From Schumannella soli (GTDB taxonomy: Bacteria > Actinomycetota > Actinomycetes > Actinomycetales > Microbacteriaceae), in the NCBI RefSeq assembly GCF_006517435.1, contig NZ_VHQG01000002.1, positions 193,390 to 257,389 of the forward strand: a stretch of 64,000 bases of DNA, in the 5' to 3' direction. This document shows positions 54,001 to 60,835 of the stretch, piece after piece. A program made the translations under genes and the position numbers. The notes below the pieces were generated by a model, which saw only the letters and a program-made list of their open reading frames with translations, searched no databases and was not told the DNA's origin. Numbering within the stretch: the stretch's first letter is position 1; each line of letters begins with the position of its first letter.

Positions 54001-54770
54001 ACGTCACGAGCCGCCCGCGCGAGTCGCTCATGGTCGTCACCGCGAACGAGCGGCACGCCGTACGCGTGCAGCAGGCCGTGCTCGCCGCGGTCGCGGCGCG
54101 GCCCGAGCTGACGGATGCGCTGCTCGGCGACCGCCCGGAGCCCTTCGCCGTCACGACGATCGACCGCGCCCTGGCGCAGAGCCGCGACCGCGTGATCTTC
54201 TCCCTCGGCTACGGCCGCACCCCGCACGGGCGCGTGCTGAGCGACTTCGGCGCCCTCGGCCGACCCGGCGGAGAGCGTCTGCTCGCGGTCGCGATGACCC
54301 GGGCGCGCCGCTCGCTGCTCATCGTCACCTGCTTCCGCCCGGCCGACGTCGAAGAGGGGCGCATGCAGCACGGCGCCGTCGCGCTCGCTGAGATCCTCGA
54401 CGAGATCGCCGACCGCCGCGATGACCCGCCGCAGGTCGATGCCAGCGATCCCATGCTCGTCGACCTCGCCCGCAGGCTCGCTGAGCGCGGGCTGCGCGTC
54501 TCGCTCGGCCACCGCAGCAAGCTGGGACTCGTCGTCGCGAACGGCGGCACCTGCGTCGTCATCGACACCGACGCCGCCCTGCTCGGCCGCAGTCTGCGCG
54601 AGTCGCTGCGCCTGCGCCCCGAGGTGCTGCGCCGACTCGGCTGGCACTACGCGCGCGTGCACGCCTTCGAGCTCTTCGCCGACCCGGACGGCGTCGCCGA
54701 CCGGGTGGCGCGCCTCGCCGGCGTGGAGACGGGCGGGCCGATCACCGAGGAGATCGCGGTCGTTGGCTGA
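51063..54770 (+). CDS. Giant degenerate SF1 helicase-like protein (MTES_1575 type)
   Basis: 1235 residues. Outline of a DNA2-like SF1 helicase: Walker-A position reads MPGTGGTQTIVNAIG (no Lys), Walker-B position VVLVDAGAVTLAES (DE lost), motif III VAVGDPVTQTPSPF, SYRAGGDDLAELVNRKF, motif V-VI TIDRALAQSRDRVIF ... LLAVAMTRARRSLLIV. The C-terminal 110 residues (LVDLARRLAERGLRVSLGHR ... VVIDTDAALLGRSLRESLRL) resemble the REase-like MTES_1575 domain but no D-ExK is evident. Probably ATPase-dead scaffold. GTG 51063 has GAGG; GTG 51033 (7 nt after TATCGT) is an alternative leaderless start. Confidence 0.8.
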   Translation: MADDDGDVRAEPQLTAPHALGVGGEDWASGNVAQPSWTLWRDELAEVGGRSPLLHFVDARSTRIELSTTHPGGLARFITGAPTLLSNLIRDDVALRSARVAADQIAAKGLELSTTRGIDAVCLGIGIARWTNGGVEYGGPILLRPLAIRRAGRDFELKLRGGPALNPAFARALEQQFGISLDAAAFVALTDAAGTFKPNAVIDQLRGLTGHLGDFSVAPRLVVSTFADVSHRLLADAADLTHPVLDALGGNASAKYALGEANAAVEPSDPDRRDPSTDTLLLDADAEQERVIAQIEAGNSLVVKTMPGTGGTQTIVNAIGALVRQNKRVLVVSPRRATLHGIADRVAEVGLTGLTVTPRSLRRDVITAITRNEKAQKPGLGDIDEALVRLRGVLIDYRGALGRPDGVLGVSVLDCVTELSRLALLPDPPSTSARLPRTTVEALALDRSTVAQTMVDAARLGEFRYGPDDSPWYGASFADGEAAQRAHTVAQRLHDEELPRLLVRAGELIGSTRMRPFESVAELGTYLKLLTDLRDTLDRFQPSVFDRSLSELIAATAPRRESPTMSSGNRRRLKALAREYVRPGMHVGDLHDALTRVQQQRMLWQRYVAAGVTPEVPVGIADVQVAWQQVSQDLAELDIPLDRSGDTRLATLPIDELGSLVEGLAAESDVLESITERSELLSTLRHLELDVFLGDLAQRHVPEERVAAELELAWWRSALDGLLESERALLGANTGVLERLEADFRLVDEAHASGSAQLLAWQLAEDWKIGLLDWPEEADALKRTLRGGAISASTLNRAAPHLARVVAPVWLASPYEVPGISDELAFDAVVLVDAGAVTLAESLGSIRRAKQIVAVGDPVTQTPSPFTTAVLQPDDPARTAPFDVDELHGRSALAQLSELLPVLSLTRSYRAGGDDLAELVNRKFYGGRIDSLPWAGSFLGHNSLALDYVENGTGLPDTVTGAVESVDAEVNRVVDLVIEHVTSRPRESLMVVTANERHAVRVQQAVLAAVAARPELTDALLGDRPEPFAVTTIDRALAQSRDRVIFSLGYGRTPHGRVLSDFGALGRPGGERLLAVAMTRARRSLLIVTCFRPADVEEGRMQHGAVALAEILDEIADRRDDPPQVDASDPMLVDLARRLAERGLRVSLGHRSKLGLVVANGGTCVVIDTDAALLGRSLRESLRLRPEVLRRLGWHYARVHAFELFADPDGVADRVARLAGVETGGPITEEIAVVG

Positions 54771-54966
54771 CGCTCCTGACGAGGATGCGCGCGAGGCCGA
54801 TGGGTCCGGGAACGCGAGTGCGCCTCCGGTCAGCGCTCGTCGTCGCCGTCGCGTGACGACCGCGCCGCCGGCCGGCAGCGATCCGCATCCGGCCCCCGAA
54901 CCGCCGCGCGGCAGCGGAACCGAGAACGACGCCCGCATGCGCGCCGAGAAGCCGCCGCACTACTGA
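54763..54966 (+). CDS. Small conserved protein with KPPHY tail
   Basis: 67 residues from a TTG overlapping the stop of the giant gene by 8 bp, with GAGGAG about 10 nt before. Entirely disordered-looking (Ala/Pro/Arg/Glu), ending DARMRAEKPPHY, a C-terminal pattern (KPPHW/Y) I recall from small actinobacterial proteins encoded downstream of this helicase-like gene. Translationally coupled, so it probably acts with it. Function unknown. Confidence 0.65.
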   Translation: MADAPDEDAREADGSGNASAPPVSARRRRRVTTAPPAGSDPHPAPEPPRGSGTENDARMRAEKPPHY

Positions 54967-55005
54967 TACCCGCCTCCGGCACGACGGACCCGCGGCAGAC
55001 AGCAC

Positions 55006-55037
55006 GAAGGCCCGAGAGCATCAGCTCCCGGGCCTTC
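55006..55037. terminator. Terminator between convergent genes
   Basis: Hairpin GAAGGCCCG-AGAGC / GCT-CCCGGGCCTTC with a 4-nt loop, between the KPPHY gene and mscL; usable in both directions. Confidence 0.85.
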
Positions 55038-55070
55038 GTCGTGACGCGTCGTGACGTGACGCCGTCGGTG

Positions 55071-55556
55071 TCAGCTCACCGGCTTCGCCTCGGGCGCACC
55101 GCTGTCGTAGGGCGGGTGGTCGTCGGCCCCGCGTTGCGCCGAGTTCTGAGACGACAGCAGGTCGCGGATCTGCACGAGCAGGTCGATCTCGCTCGGCGGC
55201 TCGTCGGCCGGCGGCGCCTCCTCTTCCTTCTTCTTCGTGAAGGAGACCTTCTTCAGGTAGTTCATCGGCGTGATCAGCGCGAAGTAGACCACGATCGCGA
55301 TCAGCAGGAACTGGATGACCGCGGCGAGCACCGATCCCCAGGAGAGCACGACCGCGGGCACGTCGCCCGCCTTCTCGCGCAGCGTGATGCCGGCGCTGTT
55401 CAGGTCGTCCGCGTTGAACAGCAGAGTGATGACGGGGTTGAAGATGCCGTTCACCAGGGCGGTGACGATCGCGGTGAACGCCGATCCGATGACCACACCG
55501 ACGGCGAGGTCGATCACGTTGCCGCGAAGGACGAAGTCCTTGAATCCCTTGAGCAT
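55071..55556 (-). CDS. mscL: Large-conductance mechanosensitive channel MscL
   Basis: 161 residues. MLKGFKDFVLRGNVIDLAVG VVIGSAFTAIVTALVNGIFN P is the canonical S1-TM1 segment; TM2 is VLAAVIQFLLIAIVVYFALI; a C-terminal helix with acidic/basic linker (KKKEEEAPPADEPPSEIDLL VQIRDLL) follows. Opens on membrane tension to release solutes. The ATG at 55556 is preceded by AAAGG; an upstream ATG (55571) is unlikely. Same strand as FmdB and the cyclo-ligase gene, an order frequent in actinobacteria. Confidence 0.97.
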   Translation of the reverse strand: MLKGFKDFVLRGNVIDLAVGVVIGSAFTAIVTALVNGIFNPVITLLFNADDLNSAGITLREKAGDVPAVVLSWGSVLAAVIQFLLIAIVVYFALITPMNYLKKVSFTKKKEEEAPPADEPPSEIDLLVQIRDLLSSQNSAQRGADDHPPYDSGAPEAKPVS

Positions 55557-55600
55557 GCCGGACCTTTCCACGGGGGAGGGGAGACCCGGCCGAAGCCGGG

Positions 55601-55927
55601 TCAGCTGGAGGAGGAACCCGACGACGACGATCCGCTCGACCCGGAGGACGAGCCGCCCGACGACGACGAGGACGAGGAGCTCGACGATCCCGACGACGAC
55701 CCGGAGGACGACGAGGTCGAAGGCGACGAGCTGCTGCCCGACTTCACGCTACTGCGGCTGTCGGTGCGGTAGAAACCCGAGCCGTTGAACGTGACGCCGA
55801 CCGCGCTGAACAGCTTGCGCAGCTTTCCGCCGCAGGACGGGCAGACCGTGAGCGAGTCGTCGGTGAACGCCTGCTGGATGTCGAAGGCGTTGCCGCACTC
55901 GGTGCAGCGGTAGGAGTACGTGGGCAC
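55601..55927 (-). CDS. FmdB-type zinc ribbon with Ser-rich tail
   Basis: 108 residues. MPTYSYRCTECGNAFDIQQA F, VCPSCGGKLRKLFSAVGVTF NGSGFYRTD: two CxxC knuckles form the putative regulatory zinc ribbon (FmdB_2/CxxC_CXXC_SSSS). The last 45 residues are almost only Ser and Gly, the expected SSSS tail. Start codon is GTG. Role unknown, conserved downstream of the 5-FTHF cyclo-ligase gene. Confidence 0.93.
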   Translation of the reverse strand: MPTYSYRCTECGNAFDIQQAFTDDSLTVCPSCGGKLRKLFSAVGVTFNGSGFYRTDSRSSVKSGSSSSPSTSSSSGSSSGSSSSSSSSSSGGSSSGSSGSSSSGSSSS

Positions 55928-55966
55928 GGAAGACCTCGGGATGCGACGGAAGCGGAGCGAGACGGT

Positions 55967-56554
55967 TCAGGAACGGCGGAGCTCGGTGATGCCGCCCGGG
56001 GTCACGACCCCGTCGACGGGCACGTCGTGCCGTTCGCTCGGCACGGTGTCGACGAGCTCGTCGTCGAAGATCACAGCATAGACGGGAGGGCAGCCCTCGA
56101 CCGATCCGAGGGTCTTGTCGAAGTAGCCGCGGCCCCATCCCATCCGCATGCCCTGCCGGTCGACGCTCGCCGCCGGCACCAGGATCAGGTCGACCTCGTT
56201 GATCGCCAGCGGACTCAGCAGCTCGCTCGTCGGCGTCGGCATGCCGAGCACGTCCTCGTCCTCCTCGGCTCCGTCGTAGGTGGCCCAGTCGAGCAGGCCG
56301 TCGGCGCGGGAGATCGGCAGCAGGATGCGCACACCCTCCGCATCGGCGTCGCGCAGGAACCCGCGCGTGGTCGGCTCGTCGGGGGTGGAGAGGTAGGCGG
56401 CGATCGAGCGGGCGCCGGTGCGGTGCAGCAGCTCGGTCAGATTCGCGGTCAGCGCGGCCTCGTCCTGCGTCCGCTCGGTCGAGGTGCGGATGCGGCGGCG
56501 CTCGCGCAGCTCGGCGCGCAGGGCGCGCTTGGCCTGGTCGATGTCGTCGGGCAC
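55967..56554 (-). CDS. 5-formyltetrahydrofolate cyclo-ligase
   Basis: 195 residues, family length. KRALRAELRERRRIRT (nucleotide-binding basic helix), IAAYLSTPDEPTTRGFL, LILVPAASVDRQGMRMGWGR GYFDKTL (signature GxGxGYYD-like) and VPSERHDVPVDGVVTP. Converts 5-formyl-THF with ATP to 5,10-methenyl-THF. The start is a GTG exactly six bases after TAGAAT, a clear leaderless promoter. Divergent from galU, which is also leaderless; the two promoters share a 71-bp gap. Confidence 0.95.
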   Translation of the reverse strand: MPDDIDQAKRALRAELRERRRIRTSTERTQDEAALTANLTELLHRTGARSIAAYLSTPDEPTTRGFLRDADAEGVRILLPISRADGLLDWATYDGAEEDEDVLGMPTPTSELLSPLAINEVDLILVPAASVDRQGMRMGWGRGYFDKTLGSVEGCPPVYAVIFDDELVDTVPSERHDVPVDGVVTPGGITELRRS

Positions 56555-56625
56555 GACCCGATTCTAGTTCGGTGTTCCACGTCGACTTCGGCGGCGTGGC
56601 GGCCGCGGCCCGATAGCATCGGCGA

Positions 56626-57513
56626 ATGGCCATCACGAAAGCCGTCATCCCCGTCGCCGGACTCGGAACGCGCTTCCTCCCCGCGACCAAGGCGATGCCG
56701 AAGGAGATGCTCCCCGTCGTCGACCGTCCGGCGATCCAGTACGTCGTCGAGGAGGCCGTCGGCGCCGGCCTCAACGACGTGCTCATGGTCACGGGTCGCA
56801 ACAAGACCGCCCTCGAGAATCACTTCGACCGCGTGGGCGAGCTCGAGCAGGTGCTGACCGCCAAGGGCGACGTCGACAAGCTCGAGAAGGTCAAGCACTC
56901 GACGGACCTCGCCGACGTGCACTACGTGCGCCAGGGCGACCCCAAGGGTCTCGGCCACGCCGTGCTGCGCGCCAAGATGCACGTCGGCGACGAGCCCTTC
57001 GCGGTGCTGCTCGGCGACGACATCATCGACGAGCGCGATCCGCTGCTCACCCGGATGATCGACGTGCAGCAGCAGCGCCACACCACCGTGGTCGCGCTGC
57101 TCGAGGTCGACCCGGCGCAGACGCACCTCTACGGCATCGCGACCGTCGAGGCGACCGACGAAGACGATGTCGTGCGCATCACGGGACTCGTCGAGAAGCC
57201 CCCGCAGGGCGAGGCTCCGTCGAACCTGGCCGTGATCGGCCGTTACGTGCTGCGCCCGGAGGTCTTCGAGATCCTCGAGCAGACCCCTCCGGGCAAGGGC
57301 GGCGAGATCCAGCTGACGGATGCGCTGCTCGAGCTCGCGGTCGAGCCCGACCTCGGCGGCGTCTACGGGGTGGTCTTCCGCGGCCGCCGCTACGACACCG
57401 GCGACAAGCTCGACTACATCAAGGCGATCGTGCAGCTCGCCTCCGAGCGCGACGACCTCGGCCCGAAGCTGCGCCCCTGGCTGCGCGACTTCGCGCAGGG
57501 TCTCGAGGGCTGA
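56626..57513 (+). CDS. galU: UTP-glucose-1-phosphate uridylyltransferase
   Basis: 295 residues. KAVIPVAGLGTRFLPATKAM PKEMLPVVDRPAIQYVVEEA is the GalU nucleotidyltransferase loop; GDPKGLGHAVLRAK, LLGDDIID (metal Asp), LVEKPPQGEAPSNLAVIGRY and GRRYDTGDKLDYIKAIV follow. Makes UDP-glucose for wall polymers and trehalose. Leaderless: TAGCAT, six bases, ATG 56626. An acetyltransferase gene lies 16 bp downstream in the same transcript. Confidence 0.98.
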   Translation: MAITKAVIPVAGLGTRFLPATKAMPKEMLPVVDRPAIQYVVEEAVGAGLNDVLMVTGRNKTALENHFDRVGELEQVLTAKGDVDKLEKVKHSTDLADVHYVRQGDPKGLGHAVLRAKMHVGDEPFAVLLGDDIIDERDPLLTRMIDVQQQRHTTVVALLEVDPAQTHLYGIATVEATDEDDVVRITGLVEKPPQGEAPSNLAVIGRYVLRPEVFEILEQTPPGKGGEIQLTDALLELAVEPDLGGVYGVVFRGRRYDTGDKLDYIKAIVQLASERDDLGPKLRPWLRDFAQGLEG

Positions 57514-57529
57514 GGACGCCGGCGACGAC

Positions 57530-58177
57530 ATGGCGATCCCCACGCTGCGTGACGGCGCGGTCACGATCAGGCCGCTGCGCCTGCGCGACGCGCGGTCGCT
57601 CGAGGCGGAGCTGATCGGCAACCGCGCCTGGCTGCGGCAGTGGGAGGCCACGAACCCGCTGGGTCCGGTGACCACCGACACCCGCTCGAGCATCCGCTCG
57701 CTGCTCGCGAATGCGCGGGCTGGCGGCGGCATCCCCTTCGCCATCGACGTCGACGATCAGTTCGTCGGACAGCTCAACGTCTCGGGCATCAGCTACGGCT
57801 CGCTGTCGTCGGCGTCGATCGGCTACTGGGTGGCCGAGCGCGCGGCGGGTCGGGGGGTGACGCCGACCGCGGTCGCCCTCGCGACGGATCACTGCTTCTT
57901 CGGCCTGGGGCTGCACCGCATGGAGATCTGCATCCGGCCGGAGAACGCGCCGAGCCTGCGCGTCGTCGAGAAGCTCGGCTTCCGCTACGAGGGGCTGCGG
58001 CGGCGCTTCATCCACATCAACGGCGACTGGCGCGATCACTTCTGCTTCGCGCTGACGGTCGAGGAGCTCCCGCAGGGCGTGCTGCGCCGCTGGCGCGAGG
58101 GGCGGGTTCCGGCGTCGGCCGGCCGGGTTCCCGACGAGGATCGACTCGCGGCTCAGCGGCCGCTCCGATTCGGCTAG
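57530..58177 (+). CDS. GNAT acetyltransferase (RimJ-like)
   Basis: 215 residues. VTIRPLRLRDARSLEAEL, FVGQLNVSGISYGSLSSASI GYWV, acetyl-CoA loop (ERAAGRGVTPTAVALATDHC), LHRMEICIRPENAPSLRVVE KLGFRYEGLRRRFIHINGDW RDH. This is the ribosomal-protein-alanine N-acetyltransferase pattern. Gene order galU-GNAT-membrane protein is common in actinomycetes. Substrate not proven. Confidence 0.92.
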   Translation: MAIPTLRDGAVTIRPLRLRDARSLEAELIGNRAWLRQWEATNPLGPVTTDTRSSIRSLLANARAGGGIPFAIDVDDQFVGQLNVSGISYGSLSSASIGYWVAERAAGRGVTPTAVALATDHCFFGLGLHRMEICIRPENAPSLRVVEKLGFRYEGLRRRFIHINGDWRDHFCFALTVEELPQGVLRRWREGRVPASAGRVPDEDRLAAQRPLRFG

Positions 58178-58236
58178 TCGGGTCGACGCGTCGCGGCGAC
58201 GGGGAGTCGCGGACGTCCCCTGAACGGGGGTATCCC

Positions 58237-58251
58237 TCAACCTCAGGTTGA
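58237..58251. promoter_or_regulatory. Perfect 15-bp palindrome
   Basis: TCAACCT-C-AGGTTGA, about 40 bp before the -10 of the 58302 gene. It resembles the CCTCAA...TTGAGG half-sites bound by MerR/SoxR-type activators, but the spacing to the promoter is too long for the usual MerR mechanism. Confidence 0.5.
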
Positions 58252-58301
58252 AGCCCGCGCGCCTCACCGAAGCCACAGCACCGCGCCCGTACTCTCCCGT
58301 C

Positions 58302-59261
58302 ATGGAACTCACCGGCCTCGGCACCGCCCTCATGGTGGCCGTCGCCGCGCTGCTCTGGTTCGCGTACCTCATCCCGACCTGGACCCGCCGCCGCGAGTAC
58401 CTCGCGACCGAGCGCAACGCCGCGCGCTTGCAGCAGGCGATCCGCGTCATGGCCGAGGCGGCCGAGACGCCGGAGGAGGTGCGACTCGAGGCGACGGCGC
58501 GCGATGTCGCCCACCAGGCGCGCCTGATGCGCGAGCAGGACCGCCAGCGTGTCGCCCGCGAGGAGGCCGAGCTGGCCGCCGAGCGCCGCAAGGAGTCGCC
58601 GCAGATCGTGAGCGCTCGCCGCAGCCGCGGTCGTCTGCGTCGGGTGCGTCTGATCAGCGCGACCGGGATGCTCGCCGGTCTCGTCGTCGTCGCCGTGCAG
58701 GGACTCGTGCTCGCGACCGGGGGTGCGACCGTGGCGGGATGGACGGTGCTCGTCGTTTCCGGCCTCGTCGCCGCCACCTCGATCGGCACGCTGCGCACGC
58801 TCGCGCGACGCCGGGTGGCCGCTCCGAGTCTCGCCGACTCCGCGACCCCCACGCGACAGCAGCTGCGCGATTTCGCGATGGAGCAGAGCGCGGCTCCGCG
58901 TGTCGCGTCGGGCTGGACCCCCGTCCCCGTGCCGAAGCCGCTCTACATCGGCACGCCGCAGCGTCAGCTCGCCGAGCCGAGCGTCGACGCGCAGCGTCGG
59001 ATGCGTGCCGCGGCCGCCGAGGCCGAGCGTCGCCTCCGCGCCGCCCACACCGAGCCCGAGGTCGTCGCCTTCCCGTCGCGGGCTGCCGAGCAGTCCCCGG
59101 CAGCGCGCGCCGAGCGTCCCGCGGCGTCCGCTGCCGCCGCGCCGAACGCCGCCCCGGCCGCAGCGCCGAGCCGCTGGTCGTCGATGGGCGTCGTCGGCGA
59201 CGTCGACCGCTCCGGCCTCGACCTCGACGAGGTGCTGCGCCGCCGTCGCGCCGCGGGCTGA
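58302..59261 (+). CDS. Hypothetical membrane protein (division-site SepF-like neighbour type)
   Basis: 319 residues. TM1 at the N-terminus (LGTALMVAVAALLWFAYLIP TWTRR), a charged coiled coil (EYLATERNAARLQQAIRVMA EAAETPEEVRLEAT ... REEAELAAERRKE), two central TM (ATGMLAGLVVVAVQGLVLAT, GWTVLVVSGLVAATSIGTLR) and a long Ala/Pro/Arg-rich cytoplasmic tail with a conserved-looking end (DLDEVLRRRRAAG). Common after galU-GNAT in Micrococcales; function unknown, and the division link in the label is only contextual speculation. Leaderless: TACTCT, six bases, ATG. Palindrome upstream. Confidence 0.75.
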   Translation: MELTGLGTALMVAVAALLWFAYLIPTWTRRREYLATERNAARLQQAIRVMAEAAETPEEVRLEATARDVAHQARLMREQDRQRVAREEAELAAERRKESPQIVSARRSRGRLRRVRLISATGMLAGLVVVAVQGLVLATGGATVAGWTVLVVSGLVAATSIGTLRTLARRRVAAPSLADSATPTRQQLRDFAMEQSAAPRVASGWTPVPVPKPLYIGTPQRQLAEPSVDAQRRMRAAAAEAERRLRAAHTEPEVVAFPSRAAEQSPAARAERPAASAAAAPNAAPAAAPSRWSSMGVVGDVDRSGLDLDEVLRRRRAAG

Positions 59262-59935
59262 TGACCGACTCGCTCGCACGGCACGACGACTACGACGGTC
59301 CGCCGTTCGACGAGTCGACGATCGCGCGAGATCCTTTCACGCAGCTGCGCGGCTGGCTCGCCGACGCCGAGGCGGCCGGGCTGCCCGATCCGAACGCCAT
59401 GGTGCTCGGCACGGTCGACTCCGACGGCGCGCCGAGCAGCCGCACGGTGCTGCTCAAGGGGCTCGCGGGCCCTGACGGCCCGGCGCTCGAGTTCGTCACG
59501 AACGGCCTCTCGCGCAAGGGCCGGGCTCTCGCGCTCGAGCCGCGGGTCAGCCTGCTCTTCCCCTGGTACGCGCTGCGCCGTCAGGTCATCGTCGACGGGG
59601 TCGCGCATCCGGCCCCGCCCGAGCTGAGCGACGGCTACTGGGCGACCCGGCCGCGCGGTTCGCAGATCGGCGGCTGGGCGAGCCGGCAGTCGCAGCCGGC
59701 GGCGGATCGCGCCGAGCTCGAACGGGCCGTCGCCGATGCTGAACGGCGCTTCGCGGGGGTGGATGCGGTTCCCCGTCCGCCGCACTGGGGCGCCTGGCTC
59801 GTCGTGCCGCGCTCGGTCGAGTTCTGGCAGGGCAGGCCGTCGCGGCTGCACGACAGGCTCGTGTTCGAGCGCGATCTGCCCGACGCCGTGCACGCCTCCG
59901 CGGGGGAGTGGCGGCTGCTGCGACGCCAGCCCTGA
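59261..59935 (+). CDS. pdxH: Pyridoxamine 5'-phosphate oxidase
   Basis: 224 residues. DPFTQLRGWLADAEAAGLPD PNAMVLGTVDSDGAPSSRTV LLKG, SRKGRALALEPRVSLLFPWY, RQVIVDG, YWATRPRGSQIGGWASRQSQ, VPRPPHWGAWLVVPRSVEFW QGRPSRLHDR: all FMN- and PLP-binding blocks of PdxH. Makes PLP from PNP/PMP. ATG overlaps the upstream stop by one base (TGATG), so the genes are coupled. Confidence 0.97.
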   Translation: MTDSLARHDDYDGPPFDESTIARDPFTQLRGWLADAEAAGLPDPNAMVLGTVDSDGAPSSRTVLLKGLAGPDGPALEFVTNGLSRKGRALALEPRVSLLFPWYALRRQVIVDGVAHPAPPELSDGYWATRPRGSQIGGWASRQSQPAADRAELERAVADAERRFAGVDAVPRPPHWGAWLVVPRSVEFWQGRPSRLHDRLVFERDLPDAVHASAGEWRLLRRQP

Positions 59936-60068
59936 CCGGCCTGCGCGGGCCGATCGCGATCACTTCCGATCCCTCGTGATCGGGATTGATCACACCCCGT
60001 TCTGCCCCGAAAAGACGGGGCGGCCGGCGCCTCGGATTCGCCGAGTCGGCGGTGCTACTGTCGCCCCC

Positions 60069-60713
60069 ATGACGCGCGTGGGATACATCTGGGTCGGCCC
60101 TCTCGAGCACAACGCCGACTTCCAGCGCGACCTGCTGCGTACGAAGCAGGTCGACCGCGTCTTCGAAGACGTCAGCGCTCACACCTCGACCCCGATCCGC
60201 GGCGAGCTGACCTCGGCGCTCGAGGAGGTCGGCCCCGGCGACACGCTCGTGGTCTGGCGTCTCGACCGCCTCGGGTCGACCATGTCGTCGGTGCTCGCGC
60301 TGCTCGAGCTGCTCGGCAAGCGCCGCGTGGGCGTCGCCACGATCGCCGAGGGGCTCGACACCTCGGGGGATGGCGGAGAGGCGCTCCTCGCGACGATCGC
60401 CGCCTTCACCCAGCTCGACCGCTGCCTGACCCGCGAGCGCACGATGGCCGGCGTCTACGCGGCCCGTGCGCGCGGTCGCGTCGGCGGTCGACCCCGCGCG
60501 CTGTCGTCGACGAACGTCGAGCGCGTGATCATGATGAAGGAGCAGGGGGCCACCGTGCGCGAGATCGCGCAGGAGATGGGCACCTCGCGGGCCACCGTGT
60601 ACCGCGTGCTCGAGACCGCCGGCGCCGGTCGGGATGCCGAGGAGCGCCGTGAGCTGACCGTGCGCTTCGCCGCTCCGAACCTCGACGGAAGCGATTCGCT
60701 CGCCACCGAGTGA
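60069..60713 (+). CDS. Serine-recombinase-like protein lacking key catalytic residues
   Basis: 214 residues. Resolvase N-terminal fold is present (DTLVVWRLDRLGSTMSSVLA LLELLGKRRVGVATIAEGLD TSGDGGEALLATIAAFTQLD R, RERTMAGVYAARARGRVGGR PR) plus a Hin-type HTH (ERVIMMKEQGATVREIAQEM GTSRATVYRVL). The nucleophile motif (Y-x-R-V-S-T) reads GYIWVGPLEHN, so catalytic Ser and its Arg are gone, and the second Arg of DRLGR is Ser. It should bind DNA but not recombine. Leaderless: TACTGT, 7 bases, ATG 60069. No inverted repeats or partner element seen, so not obviously mobile. Confidence 0.85.
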   Translation: MTRVGYIWVGPLEHNADFQRDLLRTKQVDRVFEDVSAHTSTPIRGELTSALEEVGPGDTLVVWRLDRLGSTMSSVLALLELLGKRRVGVATIAEGLDTSGDGGEALLATIAAFTQLDRCLTRERTMAGVYAARARGRVGGRPRALSSTNVERVIMMKEQGATVREIAQEMGTSRATVYRVLETAGAGRDAEERRELTVRFAAPNLDGSDSLATE

Positions 60714-60785
60714 GCATCGACACGCCCGGGCCGACGCCGGGGCGTGGTCTCGTCATCCCGCGTCCTCGTGCGGCGGTCGGGAGCT

Positions 60786-60810
60786 GAAACGATCAGAAGT
60801 GATCTGTTTC
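60786..60810. promoter_or_regulatory. Putative DeoR operator at its own promoter
   Basis: Interrupted inverted repeat GAAAC-GATC...GATC-T-GTTTC, 14-38 bp before the TACGCT hexamer. The arm GTTTCGG recurs at 61628-61634. Confidence 0.55.
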
Positions 60811-60835
60811 GGACAGGTTTGTGTACGCTGACTCC

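Noticed and set aside
51120..54938. A 1272-codon minus-strand frame opposite the giant helicase-like gene
   Set aside because: Antisense shadow of high-GC coding DNA; low-complexity composition and no motif, whereas the plus strand shows SF1 outlines.
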